64,000 nucleotides of DNA from Rhipicephalus microplus (Eukaryota > Arthropoda > Arachnida > Ixodida > Ixodidae): assembly GCF_043290135.1 (NCBI RefSeq), contig NC_134707.1, positions 136,215,319 to 136,279,318 of the forward strand, written 5' to 3'. The translations under genes were made by a program, and so were the position numbers. Each line of letters starts with the position of its first letter. The first letter of the stretch is position 1. Below are positions 62,771 through 64,000 of the stretch, piece by piece. The notes beneath the pieces were generated by a model. The model searched no databases and was not told where the DNA came from. It saw only the letters and a list, made by a program, of their open reading frames with translations.

Positions 62771-64000
62771 CAACTAAAAACTCCACTCTAAAAACTCCAC
62801 AACTAGAAACTTCACAACTAGAAACTCTACAACTAGAGACTCCGCAACTAGAAACTCCACAGCCAGAGACTCTGCATCTGGAAACTCTGCAGCTGGAAAC
62901 TCCACAAATAGAAACTCCGCAATTAGAAACTCCGCAGCTAGAAACTCCACAACTAGAGACTCCACAACTAGAAACTCCACAACTAGACACTCCACAACTA
63001 GAAACTCCACAACTTGAAACCTCACAACCTTAAGTTCGGCAACTAGAAAATCCACAGCTAGAGATTCCGCAACTAGAAACTTCACAAGTAGAAATTCCGC
63101 AACTCAGAACTCCACAACTCGAAACTCCACAACTAGAAACTCGACAACTGGAAACTCCACTACTAGACACTCCACAACTAAAACTCTACAACTAGAAACT
63201 CCTAAACTAGAGACTCCACAACTATACAATCTACAACTAGAGACTTCAAACTAGAAACTCAACAACTAGAAACTTCAAAATTCGGAACTCTACTAGAAAC
63301 TACACAACTGGAAACTCCACAACTTGAAACTTCACAACTAGAGACTCTGCAACTATGAAACTCAGCAACTAGAAACTCCGCAACAAGAAATTTCATAGCT
63401 AGAAACACCACAACTAGACACTCCGCAACTAGAAACTCCACAACATGAGACGCCGCAACTAGAAACTCCACAACCAGAGACTCTGCAACTAGAAACTCCG
63501 CAGCTAGAAACTCCACAAATAGAAACTCCGCAACTAGAAACTCCGCAGCTAGAAACTACACAACTAGAGACTCCACAACTAGAAACTCCACAACTAGAAA
63601 CTGCACAACTAGAAACTCCACAACCAGAAACTTTACAACTAGAGACTCCAAAACTCGAAACTCCACAACTAGAAACTCCACAACTTGAAACTCCACAACT
63701 AGAAACTCCACAACTACAAACTCTACAAATAGAGACTCGGCCACAAGAAATTTCATGTCTAGAAAGTCCACAACTAAAAACTCCACAATTGGAAACTCCA
63801 CAACTAGAAACTCCCAAACTAGAAACTCAACAACTAGAGATTCCGCAACTAGAAACTCCACAACCAGAGACTCTGCAACTAGAAACTCCGCAGCTAGAAA
63901 CTCCACAAATAGAACTCCGCAACTAGAAACTCCGCAGCTAGAAACTACACAACTAGAGACTCCACAACTAGAAACTCCACAACTAGAAACTCCACAACTA
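62664..64000 (+). repeat. 3.63 kb-offset block, copy 2, cut by window end
   Basis: Copy of 59,033-60,370 at an offset of 3,631 bp. It runs to the last base of the window in the middle of near-canonical units, so the array continues beyond it. Compared with copy 1 it has ordinary cacaacttgaaacttc units where copy 1 has cacaacatgaaacttc (near 59,690), and it keeps the shared actatgaaactcagc variant. Confidence 0.8.

Larger units (their letters stand above)
1..64000 (+). repeat. 15 bp satellite array filling the whole window
   Basis: The sequence is a continuous head-to-tail array of a 15 bp unit, consensus ctagaaactccacaa, with A7 C5 T2 G1. The + strand is therefore about 80% A+C and poor in G and T. 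Every unit I read has the same orientation. Common variants are gaa/gag, cca/ccg/ctg/cta/tca, caa/cag/cat, cta/ctt/ctc/ctg/cca/ata, and aaa or caa in place of gaa. The array enters at base 1 and leaves at base 64,000 without a flank. No stretch over about 30 bp lacks recognisable units, so the usual report on gene-free stretches applies to the whole window: satellite only. Family and species are not recognised. Function is unknown; a centromeric, subtelomeric or heterochromatic role would be inference only. Confidence 0.97.

Noticed and set aside
61818..62990. 390-codon minus-strand open frame, longest in the window
   Set aside because: It is two copies of a 372 bp module plus neighbours read through in VVEFL and CGVSS frames. 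No domain, no unique residues, and phase shifts inside it swap the pentapeptide. Expected from a 15 bp period with four open frames.
1..64000. CRISPR array
   Set aside because: Repeats are contiguous and there are no unique spacers; the 15 bp unit is itself the whole sequence.
1..64000. Telomeric repeat
   Set aside because: The unit is 15 bp, AC-rich and highly variable, with no G-run on the opposite strand like known telomere motifs.
1..64000. G-quadruplex or triplex potential
   Set aside because: The G-rich strand has only scattered GG pairs, not runs of three or more. The + strand mixes A and C, so there is no long homopurine tract.
1..64000. Assembly artefact as the full explanation of the long-range repeats
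   Set aside because: Most copies carry private substitutions and unit indels, so they are real distinct copies. The near-identical 26-35 kb copies remain the ones most in need of read-level confirmation.

Overview
The whole 64 kb window is the inside of one very large tandem-repeat (satellite) array. The basic unit is 15 bp, consensus ctagaaactccacaa on the + strand, and there are roughly 4,200 units head to tail in a single orientation. The repeat runs off both ends, so the real array is longer than 64 kb. I found no unique sequence, no inversion, no inserted mobile element, no RNA gene and no convincing protein-coding gene.

The scale and organisation point to a eukaryotic nuclear genome, for example pericentromeric, subtelomeric or other heterochromatic satellite. 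Nearly every unit carries CTAG, a tetranucleotide scarce in many bacterial genomes. The unit variants also look like products of CpG decay, which suggests the array was cytosine-methylated in the germ line. The species cannot be named from this sequence.

Above the 15 bp unit there are at least two further levels. (1) Diverged units are joined in fixed order into modules of about 60 to 375 bp, each recognisable by a non-canonical landmark: one with tcatgtctagaaag (about 40 copies), one with acctcacaacctta (about 50 copies), one with ttcaaaattc (about 25 copies), one with actttacaactag followed by an 8 bp truncated unit, and one with ctccttaactag (11 copies). (2) Modules are assembled into multi-kilobase higher-order repeats that were themselves duplicated. 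Positions 1-7,373 are a mosaic of pieces also found at 6-13 kb. Positions 7,374-15,481 and 15,482-about 24,170 are an 8.1/8.7 kb tandem pair. From about 20 to 35 kb come near-identical copies of a 4,312/4,313 bp unit and then a 2,615 bp tandem pair. From about 37 to 64 kb a sister family of modules dominates, with repeats at offsets of about 7.2-7.5, 4.16, 3.63, 3.05 and 0.37 kb. The segment 34.1-42.4 kb recurs at 50.4-58.5 kb, carrying left-type modules into the right half.

The many open reading frames are a by-product of a 15 bp period. Because 15 is divisible by three and the consensus has stops in only two of six frames, four frames stay open for long stretches and translate to pentapeptide repeats: ETPQL and NSTTR on +, VVEFL and CGVSS on -. 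They end at phase-breaking units that recur once per module. I therefore list no CDS. The history looks like repeated unequal exchange or replication-based amplification, with the youngest copies at about 20-35 kb.
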